From Microstegium vimineum (Eukaryota > Streptophyta > Magnoliopsida > Poales > Poaceae): 64,000 bases of DNA. Under the pieces are notes generated by a model. The model worked only from the letters and a program-made list of their open reading frames with translations. It was not told where the DNA came from and did no database searches. Below, piece after piece: positions 22,928 through 34,203 of the stretch. The stretch lies in the NCBI GenBank assembly GCA_022036555.1, contig CM039122.1, forward strand, positions 47,729,600 to 47,793,599, in the 5' to 3' direction. Each line of letters starts with the position of its first letter. The stretch's first letter is position 1. The translations under genes and the position numbers were made by a program.

Positions 22928-24970
22928 TCTCTACTATAATTGAAAACTTCTCTAAGCTACTTCCCTCCTTTAAGATCAATGACTCACAACACGTTTACTC
23001 CGGATGCAATAGCTGAGATTAAAAAGTTAGAAGCCGCTTCCCACTCTCCCACGCGACATCCACGCTCTGCGGCCCTCCGCCGACACGTCCGCCTAGCTGC
23101 CTCCCCCGATGCCAGTCTTTATCCGGCTGTGCCACACAGCCGCTGCGTTGGCCAGGCACCGTCGCCCTGCCGCGATCACGCAGCCGCTCGAGTCTCCTCC
23201 CGTGTCGCCGCTTCTCCTCCTCCCACACGCCTAGTGCTCGCAGCTCTCCCATATTGCCACCGCTCCTCCGGTCCTGACGCGTGTGGCACTATCCCTCCCT
23301 TTCCAGGCGCACGCGCAGTTGGCGACAATCAGGACCGGGAGACGAGCGGGGGCGACTCCTGCTGCTTGTGTGGCGAGGTCACCAGGCAGTGATGGCGCTT
23401 TTGTGCAGAGGCATGGGGCTAGGCGGAGTCCGGACGGTGACGCAGAAGTGCGGCCTTGGCCGCGGGGCCTAGGATGTCTCCGGCAATGCCGCACTGTGCC
23501 AGGACTGTGACGAGGCTAGGCCGTCGTGGGCCGCACACTCGTCGCCATCGTTGTCTCTTCGAGCAGGTCGGTCGATCCCCACATCCCAACACGTTTTGGA
23601 ATCGCTTTATGTTGCTGCCGCCGCCTGCCCCAACGTGTGCTTTAATGCTGCCGCCTACCGTCTGATAGGTGTTCGATGCAATGCCTCTCCTGATAGCTCG
23701 CCTTGCAGCATTCTTGTGTTTTTTCTTTCAACATCAAATTTAATTAATCATTGGCACATACACAAGAAAATATGTGAAAATTGCTTGCCATGTGGAGCAT
23801 ATATTTTAGTGCTATCTGACTGTAAATTCAATTTATTGGTCCTTTGGTACCTTAGAGATTGAGTAGTATATAAATATTCATACGCTTAATTGAAATGTTC
23901 ATATGCTCTAGATTGACTCTCAAACTGCATAGGATGTAGGAAGCTGTGTTGATTTTTTTTTGTACTGAACATGTATTACAATGTTCAGAAATCAGAAATT
24001 CAGTTAAGGGATTCAACATATATGTTTTGATATCGAGGTAATGTGTGTACAATGATTTTAGGTGCAATCCTATTGTACCATATAGCCAAAGAGGTCTTGT
24101 GGGTAACACCTTTCTTGTTTTGATATTATATGCCTGATAGTTGGTTGTTGTTAATTAGTTAAAATCTTAGATGCTCTTGTTTCTTGTATTTTCTTGCTAG
24201 GTGCACAAATGAACAAGTAATGCGCGGTCATACGCCGCACCCTCCGCGCATCCTCCCCATCGAAGCTCGAAAGCACGCCACACCACGCCTCGCATGGGTC
24301 ATCCCCTCCGTGTGCAGGGCGGCCTGGACCTAGCAGATCGCCCGTTCCTAGACAATCGCCATCGTCAGCCCGGTGTCATCTCCTCAATTCAAGGTATACG
24401 ATGCACTAATTCATAGGATCATATAAGAGATGCTCACTATATGTAAGAAATTCTAAAATACACTGAGAAAGTAAAAGTAGCTATAATTTGGATCAATTCA
24501 TTCGTGCTCCTCATTTATTTGATGCTTAGGTCCATCGTATCAAATGATTATGGTGTTTATTCCTTTTGTTTATTCCAGCTGGTCATGGTCGACGACAACC
24601 CCAAATCCAGTACCACGCTCTAAGGTACATAACAAAGAGGCTTGCACAATTAAATGTGATTATTAGTGCTATTCAGACATTTATTTCAGTTGCTATATCG
24701 TACTCGGGGTGAAAACTTCAATAATTTATTCATGTGACAAAACACTCCAAACATATTTTTTAAATATGTGAGATTTTGGTACCTTCCGGAATGTAGTTTC
24801 AGTCTCCACATGGCTGGTGTAAATTGCCACTATAGTTTTTTTTCTTCCCTCAGAAATTGATTTCATTCACATTAATGCAGCGTGGTGCAAACAGAAGATG
24901 CTCTACTTAGATGTCTTCTACTTTTATTGACTAATATAATCCGTAGCGTTAGCACGGACAAATATACTAG
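22928..24970 (+). mobile_element. non-autonomous Helitron, about 2.04 kb
   Basis: The 5' end TCTCTACTATAATTG follows an A, and the 3' end CTAG precedes a T, the A|T insertion rule of Helitrons. A hairpin (CCGTAGC, loop GTTA, GCACGG; 24941-24957) lies 13 bases before the 3' end. No Rep/helicase frame is present. GC-rich blocks at about 23030-23700 and 24220-24390 contrast with AT-rich flanks and could be captured gene pieces; none was recognised. Confidence 0.8.
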
Positions 24971-25299
24971 TTACTACATAGGTTGCATATTTATTTTTAT
25001 TATTAAAAAAACGTTCAACTAAAGTAAATAAATTTAGAACGAGAGGTGAGTTAAATTATCTGACCTAGAAAACACCATTGGTAACCTGCTTAGGTATACT
25101 ATTTGGCGGTGATGACTAGTGCCGAGGTAGAAGATAGAATGTCAAAGTCTCGCGTCAGATTTCGTTGCTTTTTTCAGTCATTACGGCTATTGAACACCTG
25201 AAAATGAAAATGGGGTACACGTCCTTCTATGCAAACTTGGTGCACTATCTTTGCGATGGCAAGACAAGGCCAGGGATAGGTTTTGTTGCTCTGATGCTC

Positions 25300-25541
25300 T
25301 ACAATCTTCGTTCCCATCACAACACGTGCTGCGTTGGTGGCGACGTATCCACTCGACAACAACCAGAGATCGCAGGAAAGGGCTAGACACATTCTTCATG
25401 CTGGTTTCATGACATCTCTGGAAGGAGCGCAATGCTAGGTGCTTCAGGAACGCGGCGGTCCCTGTTGCTGAACTGCTGCAGCTGATCAAGATAGAGGTTG
25501 ATCGCTGGATCGAAGCGGGTGTTGTGAATGTCAGCGAATAA
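25300..25541 (+). mobile_element. LINE (L1-type) 3' coding remnant
   Basis: One plus-strand frame reads WWRRIHSTTTRDRRK, then RKGLDTFFMLVS, a TGA at 25410-25412 where Trp is expected, then HLWKERNARCFRNAAV, ending at TAA 25539-25541. WKERNARCF is the hallmark of the C-terminal end of plant LINE ORF2 proteins. The 5' part is missing. The exact left edge is unclear. Confidence 0.75.
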
Positions 25542-27146
25542 ACGACGAAGAACATAAGATCAAATCACAATGAGACATAAGATTTAATGTGGAAAACCCC
25601 TTCAATGCGAAGGGGAAAAACACGGGCGCTAGCCAGCAAACACTCCTCACTATTATCAAGAGTCGGGTTACAACGTCGTGCGGTGGCTTACAAGAATAAT
25701 GAATGACTTAATCCGGCCTAAACCTCCCGGCGACGGGCCTCCGCTTCGCCTCATCAGAAGTCCGACCTTTGTCTTGGGCTATAAATTTGGAACATCTGGG
25801 CGCCCAAGGTCTAAGGAGTTTGGCGCAACAAGGCTAATGCGGCGCGTGCTGATGGGATATAGGATACTATTTTCCATAATGTAGGATACTATTTTCCATA
25901 ATGTAGTCCTTTATATTTACGCTTAGTCGATTTCGACTTTCTTCTACATACATTCTATTCTCTTAATAGAAAGATATGCACACTCATGCGTATTTGTGAA
26001 AAAAAAATTGTTTTTTTTTTAATAATTTGTGAAAAAAAAATGTAGGCTTAACTCATAGTTATTGGTGGGACACGCCTGTGTGACCCCCCTTCTGTAACCC
26101 CAACATTTGTAACCCTTTATCAGCCATTTGGGCACAATAAAAATATTAGGTGGGGAACGTCTCTCCCGTTGACAATAAAAAAAATAAGAATGGATAAATT
26201 CAAATTCTAGGACGGTGGGCACAATCCATTGATCTAAACGGGCCCTTATAAATTCACTATTTATGTAATGGGCTTTGTTGTGGTACACCCAAACGACTAT
26301 GAGTCATCTATTTATTTTGATCGGACGGTTACGATTATTTATTACCTAGAGGTAATAGATGAAATATATATCTATTTAATTTTTATTATATATAAAATAG
26401 GATAAATAAGGAAAATTTTAGATATATACTATATTTTATAGATATAATTGTTGCATGCGTGATATGTCTGATATAGTAATTTTTTATTTCATAAATTTGT
26501 ACTTGCTATATTTTAATTACCATATAATTTTATATGTAACTTTATATACTAGATTTTGCTTGAGTAGAATTTACGTACGTACATTATTAGTCTGTATGTG
26601 TACATGGTTAACCCGTGTAACGCCCTGCGTGTGTGTACGACTGTATGTGTCTTGTGTGTACGTGGTTGGAGTGTGTGGTTAGTGTGCCCATCTATGATAA
26701 GTGGTTAGCATGTGTAACATTTTATTCATTGTAACTTTTGTATCTGATAAACTTTTTGATACATATAACTAATCATGTCATGTATATATAACCCACTAAT
26801 AAAAATAGATTATATTAGTCAACCATATAAGAGCAGCAATTTATGAATATGAGTAACAAAAGTCAAAGTAGTTATACGTGCTTATTACAAGAGGCATAAT
26901 TTGAAGAAACATGATTAGAAAAATCAGGATACATAGACGTTTCCCTCTCCGTCAAAAGGGGCATGGCGGCATGCAGGATTCCCCTCCCATTGCGGGGGGA
27001 GTTTTCTGTTTTTTTATTTATTTTTAATTTATTAAGTAATCCATAAAATCTAAAAAATCAACGGCTTAGATTCATTTGAGATATTACCTCTTAGGAGGTA
27101 ACGGGTGTACCTTAGCATTGCCTAGTAATTGAATTGTTTCTTTGGG
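25542..27146. other. AT-rich intergenic DNA with element fragments
   Basis: No gene seen. Small structures: a hairpin CCCCTTC/GAAGGGG at 25597-25615, a 22-bp unit repeated twice at 25861-25904, and a possible MITE at about 26046-26308. Confidence 0.5.
26046..26308. mobile_element. possible MITE with imperfect inverted ends
   Basis: TTAACTCATAGTTATTGGTG near 26047 is imperfectly inverse to CACCCAAACGACTATGAGTC near 26287-26306. Target duplication not resolved. Confidence 0.35.
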
Positions 27147-27278
27147 GCAAATGTAATTGAGTGAATTCTCCGGTTGCAAAAATCCAAGTAGCAAATGTAA
27201 TTGAGTGAATTCTCCGGTTGCAAAAATCCAAGTAGCAAATGTAATTGAGTGAATTCTCCAGTTGCAAAAATCCGAGTA
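27147..27278. repeat. three-copy tandem repeat, 44-bp unit
   Basis: Units at 27147, 27191 and 27235, each starting GCAAATGTAATTGAGTG; the third has two substitutions. Confidence 0.95.
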
Positions 27279-27623
27279 GAGAGAAGCTGTGCTCAGAGCT
27301 CACAAGTCGCATCTTTTTTCTCTGTAGTGTAGGTTTAGTACGTTAACTTTTAGATAACCGAACAAGGTTTCAGCCTTTGACGACCTACACAGCTGAGGTT
27401 TAGTACGATAATAATGAGTAGTAATGACTAAAGCGTTTCACGCTATTGAAACTCCTCCTGCTGTTAAACAAGTTTCATTATTGCTCGTAGGAGTTTCAGG
27501 AGTAACTCTCCTGAGCGCGCAACTATAAATTTCAGCTGAAAAACGGATACACACCTGGTCGCGAAAAAAAACTATAAATTTCAGCTTTGTTCCATTCTGT
27601 TCTCTCTGGCCCTTCTCTTCTCC

Positions 27624-28680
27624 ATGGAGCTGGAGCCTAGGGAAGGCATCTTGGAGCTTCTGTTGGTCAGCGCAGAGGGCCTCAAGCATGCTCATCATCA
27701 CCCGCGACGTCGGTGACAATGACAACAACCATCCTGCAGTTTTCAGATTCAGAAGCTGAATTTCTTATGAGCACATTATGATTAGACTCATCGCGCAGCT
27801 GATCTAGCTTCTTGTTTCCACAGGATCAAAAAGACATTACGTGACCATTGAGTGCGGGGACAAAACTGTGACGAGCAAAATCACACAAGGTGTGAACTAG
27901 TTCCTTAATTTTATGATCAATATATAATCAGTAGAGTGATGTTTCAGAGATTAGAGCTGGCAATGGTGATTTGCTGCAGGTAGGGGTAAAAAGATTTGGT
28001 GGAACGAGAAGTTCAGGTTCGCACTGACAGACGCCGAATGCAAGGAGCTGGAGAAGGTGACGCTGAGGGTCATGGAGATGGACAAGTTCACTCAAGACAC
28101 CGCCGTCGGCGAAACCAGGCACGCCGACCGAGCACACACCTAAACTAACACGACGACGACGACGACGAGGAGCTCGGAACTCGATCACCTGCAACAACGA
28201 CTGCAAATCAATGCAGAAACATCGCTCAGGAAACACAACACGTTGACACGCTCAAAATCTGCAGGGTGTACGTCGGCGAGATCATCAGCGAGGGCAGCGA
28301 GCTGGAGTTCCTGCAGATGAAGCCGGCGCCGTACAACGTCGTGCTCGAGGACCGCACGTACAAGGGCGTGCTCAAGCTGGGCCTCAAGTTCATCTCCAGC
28401 GTACGCACACGATGAGTACACTCGTTTCACTTTCAGTTTTCACCCTATCGATGTGAACTCATCCATCGGCCATCGCGTCAAATAAATGCAGGTGAGCCTG
28501 GATCAGTCGAGAGACTGCGTGCGGTGCCCTGCGCCGCCGACGGAGCAGACGAGCGCCGCCGAGTACGGGCTGTTTCTGAACTGGGCGCTGCCGAGGGTCC
28601 CGTGGAGGAGGCTCTTCTTCTTCTGCGGTCGCTGGGCCTGGAACCATGGACAAGCGCCGAGGAAGAGGTGTCAAGATTGA
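27624..28680 (+). CDS. small C2-domain protein (elicitor-responsive/ERG1-like), five exons
   Basis: Exons 27624-27708 (or -27712), 27824-27889, 27980-28118, 28265-28400 and 28492-28680; sum 615 nt, 204 residues. Seen: EGILELLLVSAEGLKH (C2 strand 1), KRHYVTIECGDKTVTSK, KKIWWNEKFRFAL, VTLRVMEMDKFTQD, VGETRVYVGEII and PAPYNVVLEDRTYKGVLKLG. This is the order of a single C2 domain like that of plant elicitor-responsive proteins, which bind membranes, usually with calcium. Of the usual calcium-loop acidic residues, D in MEMDKF is present while others are unclear. The last exon adds 62 residues rich in Cys, Trp and Arg beyond the usual family length. Two oddities: intron 3 starts with GC (CCAG|GCACGC), and the intron 1 donor with the best consensus (TCG|GTGACA) breaks the frame, whereas C|GTCGGT four bases upstream keeps it. 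No signal peptide. Confidence 0.8.
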
Positions 28681-30258
28681 AAAAACCCGGGCGCTGCCTG
28701 TGAGATCAGATACTGAGATACATGTTCGTGCCAGGTGTTTTGTGACGTAGTATCCGTGAATGAAGATGCAAAATTTATGACGCTGCGCGTTTGCTTACGG
28801 TGGCGGCGGGTGGTCTCGCTCGCTTGGGTGATGGGTTGGGTGGGGCGGTGCTAGATTGAGCTGTGGGTCAATACGATTTTTGGATTTGTTATTGTTATCA
28901 ATAGAGAGCTGGCAAATATTTTAGTCTTGTGCCATCAAAGTGTACCAAAAAGGTTGGTTTCAATGCCGAGGATTAACGTTTTTGTTTTGTTGGGAACATC
29001 TGTACGGGTGTCTTGTTCATTTAACAGGCATGCAGCACAAATACAAACATGTGTAGTATATACCCACACAAAAAAAGAGAGAAATTTTTAGGTTTCAGGA
29101 ACGATAGCTGCTACGAACCTCATTCAGGAATCAGGATTCAGGAATCACTAGAAAGACCACGCGCCGCTCATCCTTTGTATGAGCCACCGATATATACGGT
29201 GCCTATCAACTATTTTCTCCGTATATTTCGATATTCTTGTCTTTTATATTATTTTGTGGAATTTAAGAATATTATAAGTATAAGGCTTTGGCAAGAGAAA
29301 TGTGACAAATATTAATACATATAAGGTTCAACTTATTATCCAATTTTTTTATTAAAAAATCAAAATAAATTAATAGCATGCAAACTTGTATTTTTCTTTT
29401 GGCTTAAGGCTCTCTCAATTTGAGCCAAAGCTATATTTGCTCATATCAAGTGTTTGAAGATAGAGTAACAATCTATCGTGTTCTGCATCGAGAAATTAAT
29501 ATTTGCAGCTAACTTCTTAATAATTTGTAAATCATGGCTATATTAAGTATTTATATGGCATAACAACATCATGCAAGGGTATTGCAACTACATATTATAT
29601 TTTTACACACTTTTCTTGTCTATAAACCATATAGGCTTGAAATAGTTAAAACAATAACTCAGCCATACTATATCCAATGAACTTAAAAATTTTACCATAG
29701 CTGAAGCATGCAATCTCTAGTCTACCATAAAAACTTCACAGCAATTCGAAGCAATATATTTGCCAATATGAATTTAAACATAGAAATTCCTAAAAACATA
29801 AATATAAATCTACAGTAAAAATTTTAAACTAAGACATGTCATATTATCTGTTTGCTGAATAGATATACTATGCATTTTTAAAGTTTCGGATAGACTATTC
29901 ATAAAAGAAAAACAGAAAACAATATATGGCATATGCTTTATATTCTTCAGCCCTTGGATTTTTCAAAAACTATCCCGCAGTACAACCGATATTATTCATT
30001 TAAGTCTACCGACTTGCATTTGGGTCCCTTAAAAAAAAGCTTCTAATCATTTTTCCATCCTTCTACTTTTCCTGTATGCAGAGAGCATAGCAGTGGACGT
30101 TGGGGATGAGCCTATCTCGGCCGGTTGGCGGGCGGCGTCGGTGGGGAAGCAGCTGGGCGGTCTCGAGGCAGCAGGCTGCTCTCAGGTGGCCTCGGCCCGG
30201 ACGGAGCTGGCGTGGGCTGGCCTGGCCACGCGCGCACAGGCTGCAGCTGCAGCCTGCA
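28681..30258. other. intergenic, mostly AT-rich
   Basis: The first 100 bp probably hold the 3' UTR of the C2 gene. The rest shows no gene or clear terminal repeats. From about 30070 it becomes GC-rich, and that GC-rich segment continues at 32856 across the LTR element inserted in it. Confidence 0.45.
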
Positions 30259-30525
30259 TGTAACACCCTGTGGCCACCGGTGAGATCAAGCCAGTGACGT
30301 GAGCTATCACGGATGGAAATCGGAGGAGATCTCGATGAACCAGGAGGAAGAACGTCTTCCAGACCTTGGTTGTTATTTCTCAAAATATCTTCTGTTCTCC
30401 CTCTCTTCTTTGGATGGGTAGTATATAATAGACTTGGTCCTATTCCTCCACCTGGATCCCATGGATGGTGGACCCACTTGTCAGTCAAAGCATTAGACTT
30501 CTTGCTCTTCATACTGGGTGTGACA
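30259..30525 (-). repeat. 3' LTR of the 2.6-kb element
   Basis: 267 bp, TG...CA bordered, matching the other LTR with few substitutions and a small length difference. Confidence 0.92.
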
Positions 30526-30784
30526 TTACCGCCGCCTCGAAACTTTGCTTGTCCCCAAGCAAAGGCATCACGTGACTGACAACATTTTTTCTTCATTAAT
30601 AAACAGTTCCCACATCTGCATTCATCCATTGAGGAATACTGCTGAGTCTGATTCATTGATTGTATATGACCTTGCTCTATTCTATCTCGAAATTCTTTGT
30701 TTCCCTTAGACCCGAGGAATGAGACCAGAGCCCAATTTGCTATTATGAAGTGTTGCTGCATGCCATCTCTAGGGTGGAAAATAT

Positions 30785-31966
30785 TTATACTCCAAGGGGA
30801 CATTTTCTCATAACAGTACCAGAAACCATGTCTTGTGCATTCAGATCCACTCCGTTCCATGACTGCAGCTCAAAAAGATTCTTAAGCCATTTAGGGACAC
30901 CTGGATCCCATTGTCTCTCAAAGATCATATATATCGCAAATTGTTGCTGCTCATGGGCCGTACCTTTGCGCCAAATTCCAAGATCCCATTGACTTAAAAT
31001 GTATGCTTTCTTGTGCTGCACCTCCAGTAGATAAGCATTGACGACTAGTGCAGATTTGCAAAGTTGATTACTGACCTGTATGCTTGAATCAACTCTGAGA
31101 GTGAGATTGCCAACATCGGTGAGCACATCTTCGAGGACCATGTCAGCAAAAGAGTTTCGCAATTCATAATCAAAGTGATTATTGTCACATGCCACATGCT
31201 GCAATAATGAGCCATGTCTCTCAGGTACAGATGGCAAGTCTTCATTCATCCAACAGCTAGACGGACTGGACATCATCTCATCCACATGATCCATACCAAG
31301 GCCAAAGAGAAAAGCAGTGTCTCTATCCTGGTTGAGCTCATCATCCATACACTGTTTACAACATGCCAGTAATTTCCTCTCATCACAGTAACCTCCACTT
31401 GGAGCTAATTTATGCAGTAGACCCTTGTGCGTGTCGATGTCAGCTGGTATTGCATCCCATAACACACTCTCACAAAGTATTTCAATGGACACCTCCTCCT
31501 TGCCCTGCATCTGGTTATCCATTGCTTCAGCATGCTGCTGCGATAGGCCATGTGAATCAAAGCCATGATATGGCTCCTCATCCCAGATAACATCCGTGCA
31601 ATTATTCCCATCAAATAGCTCCCCTTCATCATCATTTATCACTATTGGAGCCTTGAAAGAGACCAACTCAGCAATTGGTTTGTCATCCATGTCAATCAGA
31701 CACTCTCCATGAGCTAACAACTTCAATATGATGTCATATGACTCAACCTCTTGTAGCAACTCCTCATCCCACACCACCTAACTAGAAAGTTCATCAAACA
31801 CACCCTCGGTATCACTATTGGACATAATTGGTGCCATGATCATTGCTTGCTTGCACTCTAGCAGGTCATTTATCGGTCCATCTAACTGTTGCAGTTCCTC
31901 ATCCCAAACCACTTCTGAATGAGATAGAAAATCGAGCTCTGGCCGTCGACTCTCTTCCTGTGACAT
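30785..31966 (-). pseudogene. unrecognised ORF inside the 2.6-kb LTR element, one in-frame stop
   Basis: From the ATG at 31966 the minus-strand frame runs 394 codons to 30785 with a single TAG at 31778-31780, between ELSS and VVWDEELL. The protein is acidic and contains a loosely repeated motif: EVVWDEELQQL, VVWDEELLQEV, DVIWDEEPYHG and SVLWDAIPAD, spaced roughly 50-70 residues apart. No zinc knuckle, protease, integrase or polymerase motif is visible. A second open frame downstream (about 30860-30530, another phase) has CRCGNCLLMKKKCC and could be a continuation after a frameshift. It may be a captured host gene or an accessory element protein; function unknown. Confidence 0.55.
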
Positions 31967-32572
31967 TCCCACAAACACCTGGGGGGCAAAACACGCAGCT
32001 GCACACCCACTTGGCCGAATGCACGACGATTCAAAGTTTACCGCAGGGAATCAGCGGAAGATGACTTGAGACTGTTGTCGTCTTGCGCTTGCCGGAACCA
32101 CTACTGTCGTGCGCAGACTAAAGCTGCTGCCACCACCGAAGGAGCTTCCCCACCAACGCCACCACGCTTCGGCTATGCCCCCACAACTCGGACCGAGAAG
32201 GATTCTGCCGCCGCGCGCCACCAGTCAACCCGCGTCGGATCGAAGAAGCCGCTGCACCCGCTGCACCGGATCGGATAGATTCGCCGCTGCCGCACCAGAT
32301 CGCGCCGCTGTTGATCTCGCTGAAGACGAAGCGGACAACCAGCGTCGCAGCAGGAGGCAGACACTGCCCACCACCCACGCCGAAAACCGAGCCGAGTGCC
32401 GCTGGAGCGCCGCCCGGAGCTGAAGAAGGTGGGTCACGCTGAATCGATGGAGTCGCCGCGTCGGACCACTGGGTCCGCCGTCGACGCGCCAAAAATCGCC
32501 GCCGCCACCGATAACTGCGCAGAGAGGAGCTGCGGTCGTCGTCGCCTGTCGCCCCACGCCAAGGATAGATTG

Positions 32573-32584
32573 TCTCTGATACCA
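32573..32584 (-). promoter_or_regulatory. primer-binding site of the 2.6-kb LTR element
   Basis: Minus-strand TGGTATCAGAGA immediately inside the 5' LTR (32586-32850), complementary to initiator tRNA-Met with a last-base difference. Confidence 0.85.
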
Positions 32585-32585
32585 C

Positions 32586-32850
32586 TGTAACACCCTGTGG
32601 CCACCGGTGAGATAAACCAGGGACGTGAGCTATCATGGATGGAAATCGGAGGAGATCTCGATGAACCAGGAGGAAGAACGTCTTCCAGACCTTGGTTGCT
32701 ATTTCTCAAAATATCTTCTGTTCCCCCTCTCTTCTTTGGATGGGTAGTATATAATAGACTTGGTCCTATCCTCCACCTAGATCCCATGGATGGTGGACCC
32801 ACTTGTCAGTCAAAGCATTAGACTTCTTGCTCTCCATACTGGGTGTGACA
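32586..32850 (-). repeat. 5' LTR of the 2.6-kb element
   Basis: 265 bp, near-identical to 30259-30525. Confidence 0.92.
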
Positions 32851-33143
32851 CTGCAGGCCTGCAACTAGCTGCTCGACTGCGGCGGCTTCCGGACGAACGG
32901 TCACGGTGGCAGTGGTTGGCCGGCCGTCGAGCTGCGCCGGTCACGAGCGGTCGTAGGGTTGCCCGCTGCTCGGCTGGAGGCGGGCCGTAGCATGCTGGCC
33001 ACGCGCGTCGTCGCTGCGGCAGCGGTTCAGCACGACCGTGACGACGGCTGGAACGGCGAGAGCGAGGCAGGAGGGCGATGGGAAGGTGCTCGCCGCCGTG
33101 TGCGGAAGGCGAGACCCGAGGCGGTGGGTAGCCAAGAGTTTCA

Positions 33144-34203
33144 CACTACTACAAATCATTTTTCGTGGCGGTTATTTTTGATTAACCGTGACGGTTTTTC
33201 CAACCGCCACGGCGTATCAATGGTCACGGTTAATCGGACCATTAACTATGACGGTTATGCTAGATCAACCGTCACGGTTAATCCTTTTAAAAAACAAAAA
33301 AAGCCCAGATCCAAATCCGGTTAGGGGTGGATCTGGGCTTTTAGGTCTGGATCTAGGCCGCTGTTGCCGTCGCCGCCGCGCAGCACCGCACCGTCCCCGC
33401 GCCGCCTCGCGAAGCCCCGCGCCGGATCTGCTGCCGCCACCACGAGCCGCCGTCGGGGACGAGGACGAGCCGCCACCACGAGCCGCCGCCGCCACCACGA
33501 GGACGAGGGGCGCTGTCGTCGGGGGCGAGGACGAGGGGCGCCGCCATCCACCGTCGCGCGGACCCGCATCGTCCTCCCGTGCCCGCGCGGCCCTGCGCCG
33601 CCCTTCCGTGCCCGCGCGAGTCCGGCCGGGAAGGGGAGGGGCGCCGGGGAGGGGAGGGAGGGGAGCTGCCGGTGGGGGAGGGGAGTCTGCGCGGGCGCCG
33701 TTGTTGGGGAGGGAAGAGTGGGGGAGGCAGGGGCGCCTGGATGGGGGAGGGAGTGGCGGAGGTAGGGGCGCCGGGATGGGGGAGGGAGTGGCAACGGTTC
33801 GGAGGGAGTGGGTTGAGGGAGGGGGGAGGGGGGGGAGAAACCCTAATATGTTCTATATATATGAGCCCGACACTTGGGCTTTTCGGGCTACTAGTTTGGC
33901 CCTTATTTTAGAAGGCGGTTGAATTAAGAAGACCGCCACAGTTATTGCATTAACCGTGGCGGTTGTGTACCAGTAACCACCATGGTTAATGGTATTAACC
34001 ATGGCGGTTGTGCAACGGTTAATAGGACATTAACCGTGGCGGTTAGGTTATAACAACCGCCACGGTTAATGTATTAACCGTGGCGGTTGTGCCCCCCCAG
34101 CCGGCTGATTTTCCGGCCACCTATTAACCGTGGCGGTTTAGGTGAAAAACCGCCACGGTTAATAAAAGTCAAGTGCTATGCAAAAATCATTTATGTAGTA
34201 GTG
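33144..34203. mobile_element. non-autonomous CACTA (En/Spm) element, about 1.06 kb
   Basis: The ends are CACTACTACAAATCATTTTT and, inverted, CACTACTACATAAATGATTTTT, the CACTA signature. The flanking 3-mers are TCA and TGA, an imperfect target duplication. Subterminal regions are packed with direct and inverted copies of ATTAACCGTGGCGGTT, as expected for transposase-binding repeats of this superfamily. The interior (about 33340-33840) is a very GC-rich block with chance open frames; no transposase is encoded. Confidence 0.88.
34029..34070. repeat. perfect 16-bp inverted repeat in the CACTA end
   Basis: Arms ATTAACCGTGGCGGTT (34029-34044) and AACCGCCACGGTTAAT (34055-34070) with a 10-base loop. 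Two similar 17-bp hairpins lie at 34123-34163 and 34383-34423. Confidence 0.95.

Larger units (their letters stand above)
30259..32850 (-). mobile_element. non-autonomous LTR retrotransposon, 2.6 kb
   Basis: The LTRs at 30259-30525 and 32586-32850 are nearly identical, start TGTAACACCC and end GGGTGTGACA. The target duplication is CTGCA at 30254-30258 and 32851-32855. On the minus strand TGGTATCAGAGA (an initiator tRNA-Met type site) lies directly inside the right LTR, so the element runs right to left. A purine-rich GAGGCGGCGGTAA abuts the left LTR. The interior has no protease, integrase or reverse transcriptase motif; it carries the unrecognised frame at 30785-31966. High LTR identity suggests recent movement with help from another element. 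Confidence 0.92.

Noticed and set aside
27147..27278. CRISPR-like array
   Set aside because: Three head-to-tail 44-bp copies without spacers in a plant genome; a plain tandem repeat.
30063..30860. 265-codon minus-strand frame as a single gene
   Set aside because: It crosses the 3' LTR of the 2.6-kb element, so it is not one natural protein; only the part inside the element was considered.
33188..33922. 244-codon plus-strand frame
   Set aside because: It lies in the GC-rich interior of the CACTA element, has no domain, and overlapping frames on both strands are equally open.
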